31,081 nucleotides of DNA from a virus. The translations under genes and the position numbers were made by a program. The stretch is from the IMG/VR virus record IMGVR_UViG_3300013132_005541, positions 1 to 31,081 of that record, one strand, 5' to 3'. The notes under the pieces were generated by a model, which made no database searches, was not told the origin of the DNA, and saw only the letters and a list, made by a program, of their open reading frames with translations. Every line of letters begins with the position of its first letter. Positions within the stretch are counted from its first letter, which is position 1. Positions 1-6,642 of the stretch are shown piece by piece.

Positions 1-124
1 CCTCAAGAGGATGAGTATATTTTAATGGGAATGTCTTCCTACGGCACAACAGACAAATATTATAATATTTGTCTGTTGTGCCGTAGGAAGACATTCCCAT
101 TAAAATATACTCATCCTCTTGAGG
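1..124. repeat. Perfect 124-bp palindrome at the left edge
   Basis: Bases 1-62 are the exact reverse complement of bases 63-124, with no spacer. Bases 63-124 continue the reading frame and conserved motifs of the carbamoyltransferase gene to their right, so this arm is the authentic one. Bases 1-62 look like a fold-back copy made during amplification or assembly. A real hairpin end is possible but would have to cut a conserved gene in its middle. Confidence 0.95.
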
Positions 125-643
125 CTTGAGCCCGATTAAATCCGTAATAGAAGAGTAAAATAAGCCTAGCGAATCCGGGTATTGCTGTTTGTATATTATT
201 TTATAATTCTTTTCATCCCTAATATCCCAAACAGAGAGTGACAAGAACTCACCTACGGTATCTATAATCACCCCTAGCGTATTTTGTATATTAAAGGGGG
301 CTGTTAATAATGAAGACAATAAGTGTGCTTTATGGTGATCACAGAAGGAAAACCTACAATCTATATTATAATATTCTGAAAATATCCCTTTCACGTCTTT
401 AAAATATAAACGACGATCAAATAAAGCATGTCTTACGAATTTCTTATAAGGGTTCTCATACCATACCAATGTGTCAGGATATCCGTACTCTAAGCAGTCA
501 TTAATAATTTTTATGTTAAAGTTCTTATCGTTTTTTATTCTAGAATATCGCTCGGTAGAGGAAGCAAATTTTATTTCGTTATTCTGAATTACACAAATAG
601 ATGCATCGTGTGAATACCCCGATACTCCCCAGATTGTCTTCAT
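63..643 (-). CDS. Carbamoyltransferase (NodU/CmcH family), N-terminal part only
   Basis: The minus-strand frame opens at the ATG at 643-641 and stays open to the left edge. The translation carries the N-terminal landmarks of the NodU/CmcH O-carbamoyltransferases: a start resembling G-V-S-G-Y-S-H-D-A-S, a T-E-R-Y-S-R segment, a D-H-H-K-A-H motif, L-G-L-F-Y-S followed by I-T-D-L-I-G, and D-E-Y-I-L-M-G-M-S-S-Y-G. Members of this family move a carbamoyl group from carbamoyl phosphate to a hydroxyl on a sugar or natural product. About 190 residues are present, against roughly 550-600 for the family, because the gene runs into the palindrome. Its ATG overlaps the TGA of the upstream gene (ATGA), so the two are probably translationally coupled. 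It would fit a glycan-tailoring role with the adjacent UDP-sugar dehydrogenase and glycosyltransferases. Confidence 0.85.
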
Positions 644-822
644 TTCTTTAAAAGAATGTTTACAAATTTATCTCTAACAGCCACTTGATTACAATTTGCA
701 CAGCCCTTATGTACATCATTAATTTCCTTAAAATATTGTGTTCTAAGTTCTTCGCAACCCTCAATCTCCTCGGGGCAAGGCTTATCTTTATTAAAAAAAG
801 CAAATATTTCAGTTAATGTCAT
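640..822 (-). CDS. Small cysteine-containing protein, unknown
   Basis: This is a 60-residue protein, not recognised with certainty. It has an acidic first half (P-C-P-E-E-I-E-G-C-E-E-L) and a C-terminal half with a C-A-N-C pair followed by V-A-V-R-D-K-F. Four cysteines in 60 residues could bind a metal, but only one C-x-x-C pair is present, so a full zinc ribbon is not shown. Its ATG overlaps the stop of the dehydrogenase gene and its TGA overlaps the ATG of the carbamoyltransferase gene. That tight coupling argues the gene is real and belongs to the same operon. Confidence 0.65.
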   Translation of the reverse strand: MTLTEIFAFFNKDKPCPEEIEGCEELRTQYFKEINDVHKGCANCNQVAVRDKFVNILLKK

Positions 823-1583
823 TTTGACCTATGTATTTTATTAATTTTTCTCATAAATTCAATTAACTTGCTTTTTGTAAATAATTGAAGCTCTAGATTA
901 TCTTTAGTAAAACAATGGCCTCCCCAACCTCTCCTCCCGTCCCTTCCCGGTACAGATGTAAAAGATTTACCAATACGATTGTCTAAAGTTAAGAGATTAA
1001 CCATATCATTAAATTTTGATTTTAGCTTGAGATTTTTATGAATGTCGAAAAGCTCATTAAAAAACGTTACTTTGTAGGCGAGAAAAGCATTTTCTGCATA
1101 CTTAATAAGTGCGGCGGTCTTTATGTCTGTGATGCCTGTTTTTTTAATGCTTGGTATTCTGTCACAAAGTATTTTTTGAATTTTTTTGCAAACTTGTTTT
1201 TTTCCGCCCAATATTATAAAGTCCTGACAATTAAAGTCTCTTATGTTAGAATGGTGTGATAAAAATTCTGGACTATGCACTATAGTAATATTATTATATT
1301 TTTTGCTCATTTGTTCGTATATATGTGGGGGCGCTGTAGATTTACAACATACTACATTTTTAGGTAACAATTTATTTAAATCTTTTAAAACAGTATCTAG
1401 AGTTTTAAATTTATCTTCAATAGGTGTATCAACACAAACAAAAACTAGATCAAATTTATTTTTGCTTACATCATTAATTCTTAAGCGAGTATACTTAGGG
1501 TCAATAATAATTTTTTCGTCTTGCTTAAAGATAGAGGCTACTGCGGAGCCTACGTAACCAAACCCTATAATTAACACCTTCAT
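819..1583 (-). CDS. Short UDP-glucose/GDP-mannose-type dehydrogenase
   Basis: A nucleotide-sugar 6-dehydrogenase homologue, a family that oxidises UDP-glucose or GDP-mannose to the uronic acid with NAD. The Rossmann motif G-F-G-Y-V-G lies at residues 7-12. S-P-E-F-L is at 104-108, K-Y-A-E-N-A-F-L-A at 161-169 (family catalytic Lys161 and Asn165), and G-G-H-C-F-T-K-D at 221-228 holds the catalytic-type Cys224. The usual enzyme is about 390-450 residues. This one stops at 254, after the catalytic cysteine, so the C-terminal nucleotide-sugar-binding domain is missing. The active-site residues being intact suggests a functional reduced enzyme rather than decay, but that is inference. It starts an operon reading left and shares a divergent promoter with the GT8 gene at 1642. 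Confidence 0.85.
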   Translation of the reverse strand: MKVLIIGFGYVGSAVASIFKQDEKIIIDPKYTRLRINDVSKNKFDLVFVCVDTPIEDKFKTLDTVLKDLNKLLPKNVVCCKSTAPPHIYEQMSKKYNNITIVHSPEFLSHHSNIRDFNCQDFIILGGKKQVCKKIQKILCDRIPSIKKTGITDIKTAALIKYAENAFLAYKVTFFNELFDIHKNLKLKSKFNDMVNLLTLDNRIGKSFTSVPGRDGRRGWGGHCFTKDNLELQLFTKSKLIEFMRKINKIHRSK

Positions 1584-1592
1584 AATTATATA

Positions 1593-1636
1593 ATAATATA
1601 ATAATTCTTTGATTAATCAATGTTATACTATAAAAT
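1593..1636. promoter_or_regulatory. Divergent sigma70-like promoters sharing a palindromic -35
   Basis: The 12-bp perfect palindrome TTGATTAATCAA (1609-1620) gives a -35 box TTGATT on each strand. Rightward, a -10 TAAAAT lies at 1631-1636 after 16 bp. Leftward, a -10 TATTAT (1598-1593) also follows after 16 bp. Each serves one of the two genes that diverge here. The ATG at 1642 begins only 5 nt after its -10, which would give a leaderless message. The palindrome could also be an operator. AT-rich DNA makes chance matches easy. Confidence 0.45.
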
Positions 1637-1641
1637 AGTTT

Positions 1642-2421
1642 ATGAAAGTTGCTATATTAGTTGCCCTTAATGATAGGCAAATAATAGGTATGAAAGCGTT
1701 TCTTTGTAGTCTTCTGCACAATAACAGGTGGTTTGACAAAGATATTCTTCTTTTGTCAGACGGTCAACTATCTGCCGAAAGCGTTTTGCTGTTAAAGAAT
1801 ATTTATTCAAATATAAGAATCATCAGGGCGAAAACCCATGATTATTTATTGTGTAAAAAAACTACTCGCGACTGGGGGTTTAATCTTTTTTATAGATTTG
1901 ATCTGTTTGATCTAGGGAAAGAAGGATATGATAGAATAATAATGTTTGATGCAGATATGCTCGTTTTAAAAGATATAAAAGATTTATTTCTACAAACTTG
2001 TGATATAGGGGCTTGTAAGAAATATTTAGGTATTGATGAAATAAAACCTGGTAATATTCTAGCTAGTAGAAAAAAACGATTTAACTGCGGATTAATAACT
2101 GTTTCTAAAACTCTCATGACTCCGAGTATAAAAAAAGCTTTGATTGACATTGCGACAGAAAAATCGTGGTCAAGCGATCAACCAGTTTTAAACAAATACT
2201 TTGAAGAAAGGATTAGCTATTTACCACAAAAATTTAATACCCCTACATCTATATTAACTGAAGAATCTCTTGATATGGTATCCATAGTTCATTTTCATGG
2301 TATGAGTAAGCCTTGGGATAGTGAAGATTATAAAAGCTGCTTTGATCCTTTTGTTTTAGAGCATCTTAACCATGATCTAGCTATCAAACTAAAACAAATG
2401 TTTAATAGCTATATTAAATAA
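1642..2421 (+). CDS. Glycosyltransferase family 8
   Basis: This GT-A-fold glycosyltransferase of 259 residues transfers a sugar from a nucleotide-sugar donor. Evidence is the metal-binding D-x-D motif in I-I-M-F-D-A-D-M-L-V (Asp103 and Asp105), the family segment F-N-C-G-L-I-T-V around 147-154, and the late motif H-F-H-G-M-S-K-P-W at 217-225 that supplies the second metal ligand in GT8 enzymes. It is the only rightward gene in an otherwise leftward island, and its last 8 bp overlap the end of the convergent SGNH gene, leaving no room for a terminator. A second GT8 homologue lies at 3277-4083 on the other strand. Acceptor and donor cannot be told from sequence. Confidence 0.85.
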   Translation: MKVAILVALNDRQIIGMKAFLCSLLHNNRWFDKDILLLSDGQLSAESVLLLKNIYSNIRIIRAKTHDYLLCKKTTRDWGFNLFYRFDLFDLGKEGYDRIIMFDADMLVLKDIKDLFLQTCDIGACKKYLGIDEIKPGNILASRKKRFNCGLITVSKTLMTPSIKKALIDIATEKSWSSDQPVLNKYFEERISYLPQKFNTPTSILTEESLDMVSIVHFHGMSKPWDSEDYKSCFDPFVLEHLNHDLAIKLKQMFNSYIK

Positions 2422-3142
2422 TATTGCGTTTTTTTAATTCCTCAATTAACGTTTCAGCGACCTTTTTATGTGCTTCTGTTTTTAAGTGGCCTTGGGAAGA
2501 AGAGGACCCATATTTTGCAAAACCTCGGTAATGAAAATTAAACATAGTATTTGGTGAAAATAGATCCTTAATTTTACCTACCCTGTGGTGTTCAGCATCA
2601 CCTAAAGTAGAAAAGGCAAGAAATTTGTATTTTCCGTTAAAAAGCACACTATCGGCACACAATCTTAACGCGTCATCGTTAAGATGAAAATAATCTGATG
2701 TAAAATAATAAAGAAGTATACCCTTTACAAATTCTTGCATGAACGGTTGATTGATTAAAGGCTCTATTAACTGTCTATGATCAGCGTTCATTGTAGAGGA
2801 TTTAATTCTACTATGCAGTATAAGTTTCTTTATTAAACACTCGCTTATCCGGTATTCATGATCCTTTACATTAAACATTAATCTATTGGTTTCTGACCAC
2901 CCCAATAGTATTAGGGTTTTCTCTTTATCTATAAAGGGTAAATGCGTCAATAACGTTTCTAAAATCATAATATTGCTTGCTCCAGGTATGGCGAAGTTTT
3001 TATACGTTTTTAATCCTAATGATTCCTGAACGTATTTACCGTAAGCGAAATTGGGATTTTTAGGATTTTGAAAATCTCCATCGGCGACAGTTTCACAACC
3101 GTAACTGTTACTGTCTCCAAAAACAATTAAATCTTCAATCAT
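2414..3142 (-). CDS. SGNH/GDSL hydrolase-like protein
   Basis: A 242-residue protein with the block structure of SGNH hydrolases. Block I is F-G-D-S-N-S-Y-G at 8-15 (nucleophile Ser11), a Gly-containing block II is N-F-A-I-P-G-A-S-N at 49-57, a block-III-like G-W-S-E-T-N-R is at 81-87 (Asn86), and C-terminal histidines His219 and His225 stand where the catalytic His is expected. Related enzymes remove or add acyl groups, often on glycans, so a sugar O-acyl esterase or transferase is a reasonable guess in this glycosyltransferase setting. It overlaps the 37-residue reading frame upstream by 8 bp, which suggests translational coupling. The block V Asp is not obvious, so activity is unproven. 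Confidence 0.65.
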   Translation of the reverse strand: MIEDLIVFGDSNSYGCETVADGDFQNPKNPNFAYGKYVQESLGLKTYKNFAIPGASNIMILETLLTHLPFIDKEKTLILLGWSETNRLMFNVKDHEYRISECLIKKLILHSRIKSSTMNADHRQLIEPLINQPFMQEFVKGILLYYFTSDYFHLNDDALRLCADSVLFNGKYKFLAFSTLGDAEHHRVGKIKDLFSPNTMFNFHYRGFAKYGSSSSQGHLKTEAHKKVAETLIEELKKRNII

Positions 3143-3248
3143 TATCGGTTATTTTATCGTAAATACAATTACCAACCGTCTTAAGATGTCTGTTAAGCTT
3201 CCACTCCAAGTACTTTCTGTAGAAAAACATTTTTATCAATTTAAACAT
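3135..3248 (-). CDS. 37-residue basic mini-protein, unknown
   Basis: A short frame starting at the ATG 3248-3246 and ending with the TGA at 3137-3135. The protein is basic and aromatic-rich, beginning M-F-K-L-I-K-M-F-F-Y-R-K-Y, and could be an amphipathic helix. It ends inside the start of the SGNH gene (ATGATTGA overlap), the same coupling seen between neighbouring genes. It also fills what would otherwise be a 134-bp gap in a very compact operon. There is no recognised family. A late-promoter-like TATAAATA lies 5 bp before its ATG. Confidence 0.45.
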   Translation of the reverse strand: MFKLIKMFFYRKYLEWKLNRHLKTVGNCIYDKITDND

Positions 3249-3253
3249 ATTAA

Positions 3254-3261
3254 TATTTATA
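3254..3261 (-). promoter_or_regulatory. T4-late-like box TATAAATA
   Basis: An exact TATAAATA on the minus strand lies 5 bp upstream of the 37-residue frame and may drive it together with the SGNH gene. T4-type late promoters have this single -10 box. The spacing would place the transcript start almost at the ATG. The surroundings are almost pure A/T, so this may be chance. Confidence 0.3.
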
Positions 3262-3276
3262 ATATAAAAAATATAA

Positions 3277-4083
3277 TCAATATTTTGCCTTGTGGTATAT
3301 ATTTTTTAGGCTAGATATGATAAGTGGCAAACTATATTTGCCATTATTTTCGACAATCTTATCTAGAATATATTTATCAAACTGAGTTTTAGTGGTTTGC
3401 CCCGTCCAAGGCTTATTATGACCGATAAAATGAATATTGGCTGGTGTTTTTAAATTATCTAAAGTTACGACATCAGTACATAAATTAAAAAAATTAGGAA
3501 GTGGGGTAAAGATATTTCCAAAAAATTTATTTAATATAGGCTCATTACCAATCCATTTTCCAGATTTTACTCTAGCTTCACTCTCCGGGGAGGATGTTGC
3601 TAACTGTATAAGATTAAAAAATATATTGAAGTTTAGAATTTTTTTATCTATTAACATAACCCCGGCGCTGAATGCTACAGCATTATCTATTTGAGGTACT
3701 ATATTCTGGGGTCTTATAACTGCACCAAAATCTACACTCTCTTTAAATATGTCCATTACATCGGTCTGAAAAATTATATCGCTGTCAATATATAATATTT
3801 TATCAAATGAACTTAATTTAAATATTTCAAAGCGATATAAACAATTATATTTCCATTTTCTAAAGGTATTATCAAAAATTATTTGCGGGTATTGAGTTTG
3901 ATCTATTTTCCTGAATTGTATATTTGGATATGTTAATAGTAAATCTTTTTTTCTCAAAGACTCTTCCCAATATAAAACAACAACAGGAAGGTTGAATCTT
4001 TTGCTATGTTTTAGTAGGCTAGTTAAAGTTATCTGGGCACCTAATAAAGTGTTGTTATCCACCAACAGAACTACAGCATTCAT
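3277..4083 (-). CDS. Glycosyltransferase family 8 (second copy)
   Basis: This 268-residue GT8-type enzyme has the D-x-D metal motif in I-L-Y-I-D-S-D-I-I-F (Asp100 and Asp102), a central F-S-A-G-V-M-L-I-D segment at 138-146, and the terminal H-F-I-G-H-N-K-P-W at 218-226. It resembles the gene at 1642 in plan (D-x-D near residue 100, H-F-x-G-x-x-K-P-W near 220) but is clearly diverged, so the two probably use different donors or acceptors. Its ATG overlaps the stop of the GT32-like frame upstream (4080-4083), placing both in one operon. Confidence 0.85.
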   Translation of the reverse strand: MNAVVLLVDNNTLLGAQITLTSLLKHSKRFNLPVVVLYWEESLRKKDLLLTYPNIQFRKIDQTQYPQIIFDNTFRKWKYNCLYRFEIFKLSSFDKILYIDSDIIFQTDVMDIFKESVDFGAVIRPQNIVPQIDNAVAFSAGVMLIDKKILNFNIFFNLIQLATSSPESEARVKSGKWIGNEPILNKFFGNIFTPLPNFFNLCTDVVTLDNLKTPANIHFIGHNKPWTGQTTKTQFDKYILDKIVENNGKYSLPLIISSLKNIYHKAKY

Positions 4084-4661
4084 AATAATTCGTTTTTCTT
4101 AAGTAAATTATAAAATAGTGTTGTAGGTAAAGGTGTATCAAAATCCCGTTTAATGGTTAAATCCCATCTGCCGGTTGAAACAGCTTCGTTACACCAATGA
4201 ATAGCGTACTTAGGCATAATCTTGACAGGGAGAAATGCTCCAATTGCTAATAATTTTTTTATATCTTCTATATTATCATCACCAAACCAATCAACAGGAG
4301 CTACAAATTTTTCTAGATTAGCTTTCTTGACATTGTCTCTCAATATTTCTACTGGTAAAACCCATCTGGTATTATTACAGTTAACAACTTTTTCAGTATC
4401 AATAATACATTGATTAATAAAATCACAGTCTTTAGGACATTTCATTATATTACCAACAAGCCCTACCCGCTTGTGCGGTCTAAAAAGATATTCCTGGTCA
4501 TCTATATCAATAAAACTACGTAAACAAGTTACGTCCATGTCACAATACCAACCGCCATGTTTCTTTAAAAGATAATATCTAAAAATATCTGAAAACCCAC
4601 CATAACTTCCTGCTCTACAATCACCACCACCTACATAAGAAAATATTTTATCACTCGACAT
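4080..4661 (-). CDS. GT32-like glycosyltransferase, C-terminal frame of a frameshifted gene
   Basis: This 193-residue frame holds the catalytic core of a sugar transferase with a D-x-D motif (GT32, Gly_transf_sug type). The segment G-G-F-S-D-I-F-R-Y-Y-L-L at 21-32 leads into H-G-G-W-Y-C-D-M-D-V at 35-44, where Asp41 and Asp43 bind the metal and nucleotide-sugar. The ATG used here is not the natural start. Reading back in the same frame gives I-L-R-D-A-N-E-I-M, a segment these enzymes have before the core. The missing N-terminus lies at 4679-4822 in the next frame. As assembled the gene is broken; see the fragment entry for the likely single-base cause. Confidence 0.75.
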   Translation of the reverse strand: MSSDKIFSYVGGGDCRAGSYGGFSDIFRYYLLKKHGGWYCDMDVTCLRSFIDIDDQEYLFRPHKRVGLVGNIMKCPKDCDFINQCIIDTEKVVNCNNTRWVLPVEILRDNVKKANLEKFVAPVDWFGDDNIEDIKKLLAIGAFLPVKIMPKYAIHWCNEAVSTGRWDLTIKRDFDTPLPTTLFYNLLKKNELL

Positions 4662-4678
4662 AATTTCATTTGCATCTC

Positions 4679-4822
4679 TTAATATGGTTTTTCTGGAACA
4701 TTTTGACAGTCTTTATCATATAACCATAGATGAGGCTCGTGCCCGTTTTTTATAAACGACTTTAAAGTAAGCTGTTCAAGCCTACCAAGTTGTTTTCCAA
4801 TCCACAAAAAATTAATATTCAT
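4679..4822 (-). CDS. GT32-like glycosyltransferase, N-terminal fragment
   Basis: A 47-residue frame starts at the ATG 4822-4820 (11-bp overlap with the gene upstream) and stops at 4681-4679. It has the opening strand and helix of GT32-type transferases: N-I-N-F-L-W-I-G-K near the start, then L-E-Q-L-T-L-K-S-F-I-K-N-G-H-E-P and L-W-L-Y-D. One extra base in the T5 run at 4688-4692 (A5 on the coding strand) would turn ...V-P-E-K-P-Y-stop into ...V-P-E-K-T-I-L-R-D-A-N-E-I-M and join this frame to the one at 4080-4661, giving one enzyme of about 247 residues. A homopolymer length error, a natural frameshift and polymerase slippage are all possible. Confidence 0.65.
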   Translation of the reverse strand: MNINFLWIGKQLGRLEQLTLKSFIKNGHEPHLWLYDKDCQNVPEKPY

Positions 4823-5726
4823 CTATTAAAAAGGGCTGAGGTTGTATTATTGCGGGCCACGTAGAGAGAACATCTTCCGTAGTAACACATTTATCTAATA
4901 TAGAAATGTCTAGCCCATCAAGCATTTTTTTATATTCCTTAAATTGATGTATAAAAGAACTTATGTCTTCTTTAGTAAAAATACCACCATAAACAGATTG
5001 TAGCTTTTCAAAGTTTTGAAATTCAAGCTCATATCTTGCAAGTTCAGTAGATAGATTAATTAAGGTAATTTTTGCATGTTTTTTCATTAGATCAAACCAT
5101 GCCTTTTTTAGAGAACAGATAAAGCTTGAATCATTATTTTTTAAAGCACTATTACTAAGACCAAAATATTTTAGTACCGCTAATGGGTGAGCTTCATCAT
5201 CTCTGCATATGTGATATTTTTCTAACACTTCTGTCTTTATTCTTTTAATAAGCTCTTCCCGTGTTATATTTTCTCGTACTGGATAATACCTAATATAGAA
5301 CAAGTCGTTTATAACATCTTCAGAACAATTTTCATATAAGTCGACTTGACTAGTATAAAAACTAATGTAGTTTGAATACTCTGCTGCTATAGCTTTTTTT
5401 ATACTTTCAATATAGCTTGCTTCTTGCAGCAAGAACATTTCACCAAATTTTTGAGTAATTGCGGTTTGTCCAAATATATCTTGATAGTTAGTGCCTTGTG
5501 GTAAGCTTATATAATCAAACCCCAAGACGTCTTTATCTAAGATAAATTCTTTCTCCCTAATTAAATCTACAAAATCACCTTGTATTTGTGTTCCGATTTT
5601 TGTTTTATTAACAAGATCCCGCCCGCAGACTAGCGCCCAGCTAACAGTGCTGCTATTTGTTCTATAGATAATACGCAGTAATATACCTCGGGCTAGCGCC
5701 TTAGCCGCTAAAGCCTTTAAATCCAT
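4812..5726 (-). CDS. Unknown protein with C-terminal L-x-x-W-P motif (possible virion protein)
   Basis: A 304-residue protein without a recognised family. The N-terminal 90 residues are mixed alpha/beta (a run of alanine-rich K-A-L-A-A-K-A-L-A followed by strands), and the remainder looks mostly helical, with long charged stretches. It ends L-S-T-W-P-A-I-I-Q-P-Q-P, closely matching the end L-R-Y-W-P-E-I-L-N-P-A-P of the gene at 10398-11345. It lies between the dioxygenase gene (1-bp gap) and the GT32-like gene (11-bp overlap), so it is part of that operon. A structural or assembly role is only a guess from the late-gene-like shared ending. Confidence 0.6.
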   Translation of the reverse strand: MDLKALAAKALARGILLRIIYRTNSSTVSWALVCGRDLVNKTKIGTQIQGDFVDLIREKEFILDKDVLGFDYISLPQGTNYQDIFGQTAITQKFGEMFLLQEASYIESIKKAIAAEYSNYISFYTSQVDLYENCSEDVINDLFYIRYYPVRENITREELIKRIKTEVLEKYHICRDDEAHPLAVLKYFGLSNSALKNNDSSFICSLKKAWFDLMKKHAKITLINLSTELARYELEFQNFEKLQSVYGGIFTKEDISSFIHQFKEYKKMLDGLDISILDKCVTTEDVLSTWPAIIQPQPFLIDEY

Positions 5727-5727
5727 A

Positions 5728-6609
5728 CTATGGGCGCCAGAAGCGCATTTCTAGTGAAACTCTTGTCTTGTCAGTGTTAAAATTAAACCCTCCACCGTGA
5801 ATAGCATAAGGGGTAAATATCATTGCTTCATTTAACCCAGGGTTTGGGGTAATTAAATCTAAACCGTGTTTAGTCGATACTATAGCGGGGTTAGTGTATT
5901 GTACACCGTCACAATATACTTTTCCAAAAGTTCTTTCTATTTCATTCTCTGGCCATAAATGACTACCGGGTATAATCGGAAGAGAGGACAGCTCATTACT
6001 ACCTGCCAAAGGGAGATAGAGGTTGATAGCCTTTTTACCTTCTGAGTTACCTCTATCAAGATGTACATCTTTATGGGGTAAATTATTATCCTTAAAGCAT
6101 TGAGGCCTTATAACTCTAAGCCAAAAATGTCTCGTTGTATAATAAGATCCATTCTCCATTAAAAATGTTTTAATTGCAGTAACCTCTGTATTACAAATTT
6201 GACTAACCCGTTGTTCAATAAATTCTAATAATACCGGTAATAGTTCAAAAGATAGGCCACCTGTCCCTTCTCCGCCCGCTCTAATATTTTCTATAAAGGC
6301 GAGATGTTGCTCATCGTTTACATATTCATGATATTTTTCTAAAGTGAATCCTTTTGTATCTACACCTAATCCTAGACCGGTAAGTTTATTAGCTATTCCT
6401 TTTGTAGCGGCCTCTCTTATTTTTAGATGGTCCTCTGGGGATAAGAAGGGCTGCACCGTATACCCTTCCTTGACCCACGCAGCTTCACTCCCCGGGGGGT
6501 TATCCCTATTAAACCAAACCTCGTCATTGCCATAAGCAATGTCATCTGCTTCGACTTTAACAGTTCTTACATTATCATTAATCTTAATTGTCGAAATAGC
6601 GGTTTTCAT
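5728..6609 (-). CDS. Fe(II)/2-oxoglutarate dioxygenase, phytanoyl-CoA hydroxylase-like
   Basis: A 293-residue protein of the PhyH-like double-stranded beta-helix oxygenases. Likely metal ligands are the H-x-D of L-P-H-K-D-V-H-L-D-R-G (His179/Asp181, or His183/Asp185) and the distal His271 in Y-A-I-H-G-G-G. Arg283 in T-R-V-S-L-E-M-R-F follows at the position that binds 2-oxoglutarate. The I-I-P-G-S-H-L-W segment at 212-219 is typical of the family. These enzymes hydroxylate small molecules or sugar- and lipid-linked substrates using oxygen and 2-oxoglutarate. The Asp ligand is retained, so it is probably a hydroxylase rather than a non-haem-iron halogenase. It lies in an island with a DegT-like enzyme and a flavin halogenase. 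A promoter-like sequence precedes it. Confidence 0.8.
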   Translation of the reverse strand: MKTAISTIKINDNVRTVKVEADDIAYGNDEVWFNRDNPPGSEAAWVKEGYTVQPFLSPEDHLKIREAATKGIANKLTGLGLGVDTKGFTLEKYHEYVNDEQHLAFIENIRAGGEGTGGLSFELLPVLLEFIEQRVSQICNTEVTAIKTFLMENGSYYTTRHFWLRVIRPQCFKDNNLPHKDVHLDRGNSEGKKAINLYLPLAGSNELSSLPIIPGSHLWPENEIERTFGKVYCDGVQYTNPAIVSTKHGLDLITPNPGLNEAMIFTPYAIHGGGFNFNTDKTRVSLEMRFWRP

Positions 6610-6615
6610 ATATAT

Positions 6616-6642
6616 ATTATACTATCAAACATATAATTTCAA
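6616..6642 (-). promoter_or_regulatory. Putative sigma70-like promoter before the dioxygenase gene
   Basis: On the minus strand TTGAAA (6642-6637) is followed after 15 bp by a consensus TATAAT (6621-6616), 6 bp before the ATG at 6609. The spacer is shorter than the optimum of 17 and the region is very A/T-rich. The -35 overlaps the end of the DegT-like gene. Confidence 0.3.

Noticed and set aside
1038-1557. Two open frames on the plus strand opposite the dehydrogenase gene
   Set aside because: They lie fully antisense to a well-supported enzyme with conserved motifs and have no recognisable domain.
4680-4700. Programmed -1 frameshift joining the two GT32-like halves
   Set aside because: The run has five, not six, A on the coding strand and no X-XXY-YYZ heptamer in the right frame, so a length error or mutation is simpler.
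5728-6609. A second halogenase of the non-haem-iron type
   Set aside because: Those enzymes replace the Asp ligand with Ala or Gly; here the H-x-D is kept, so hydroxylation is likelier.
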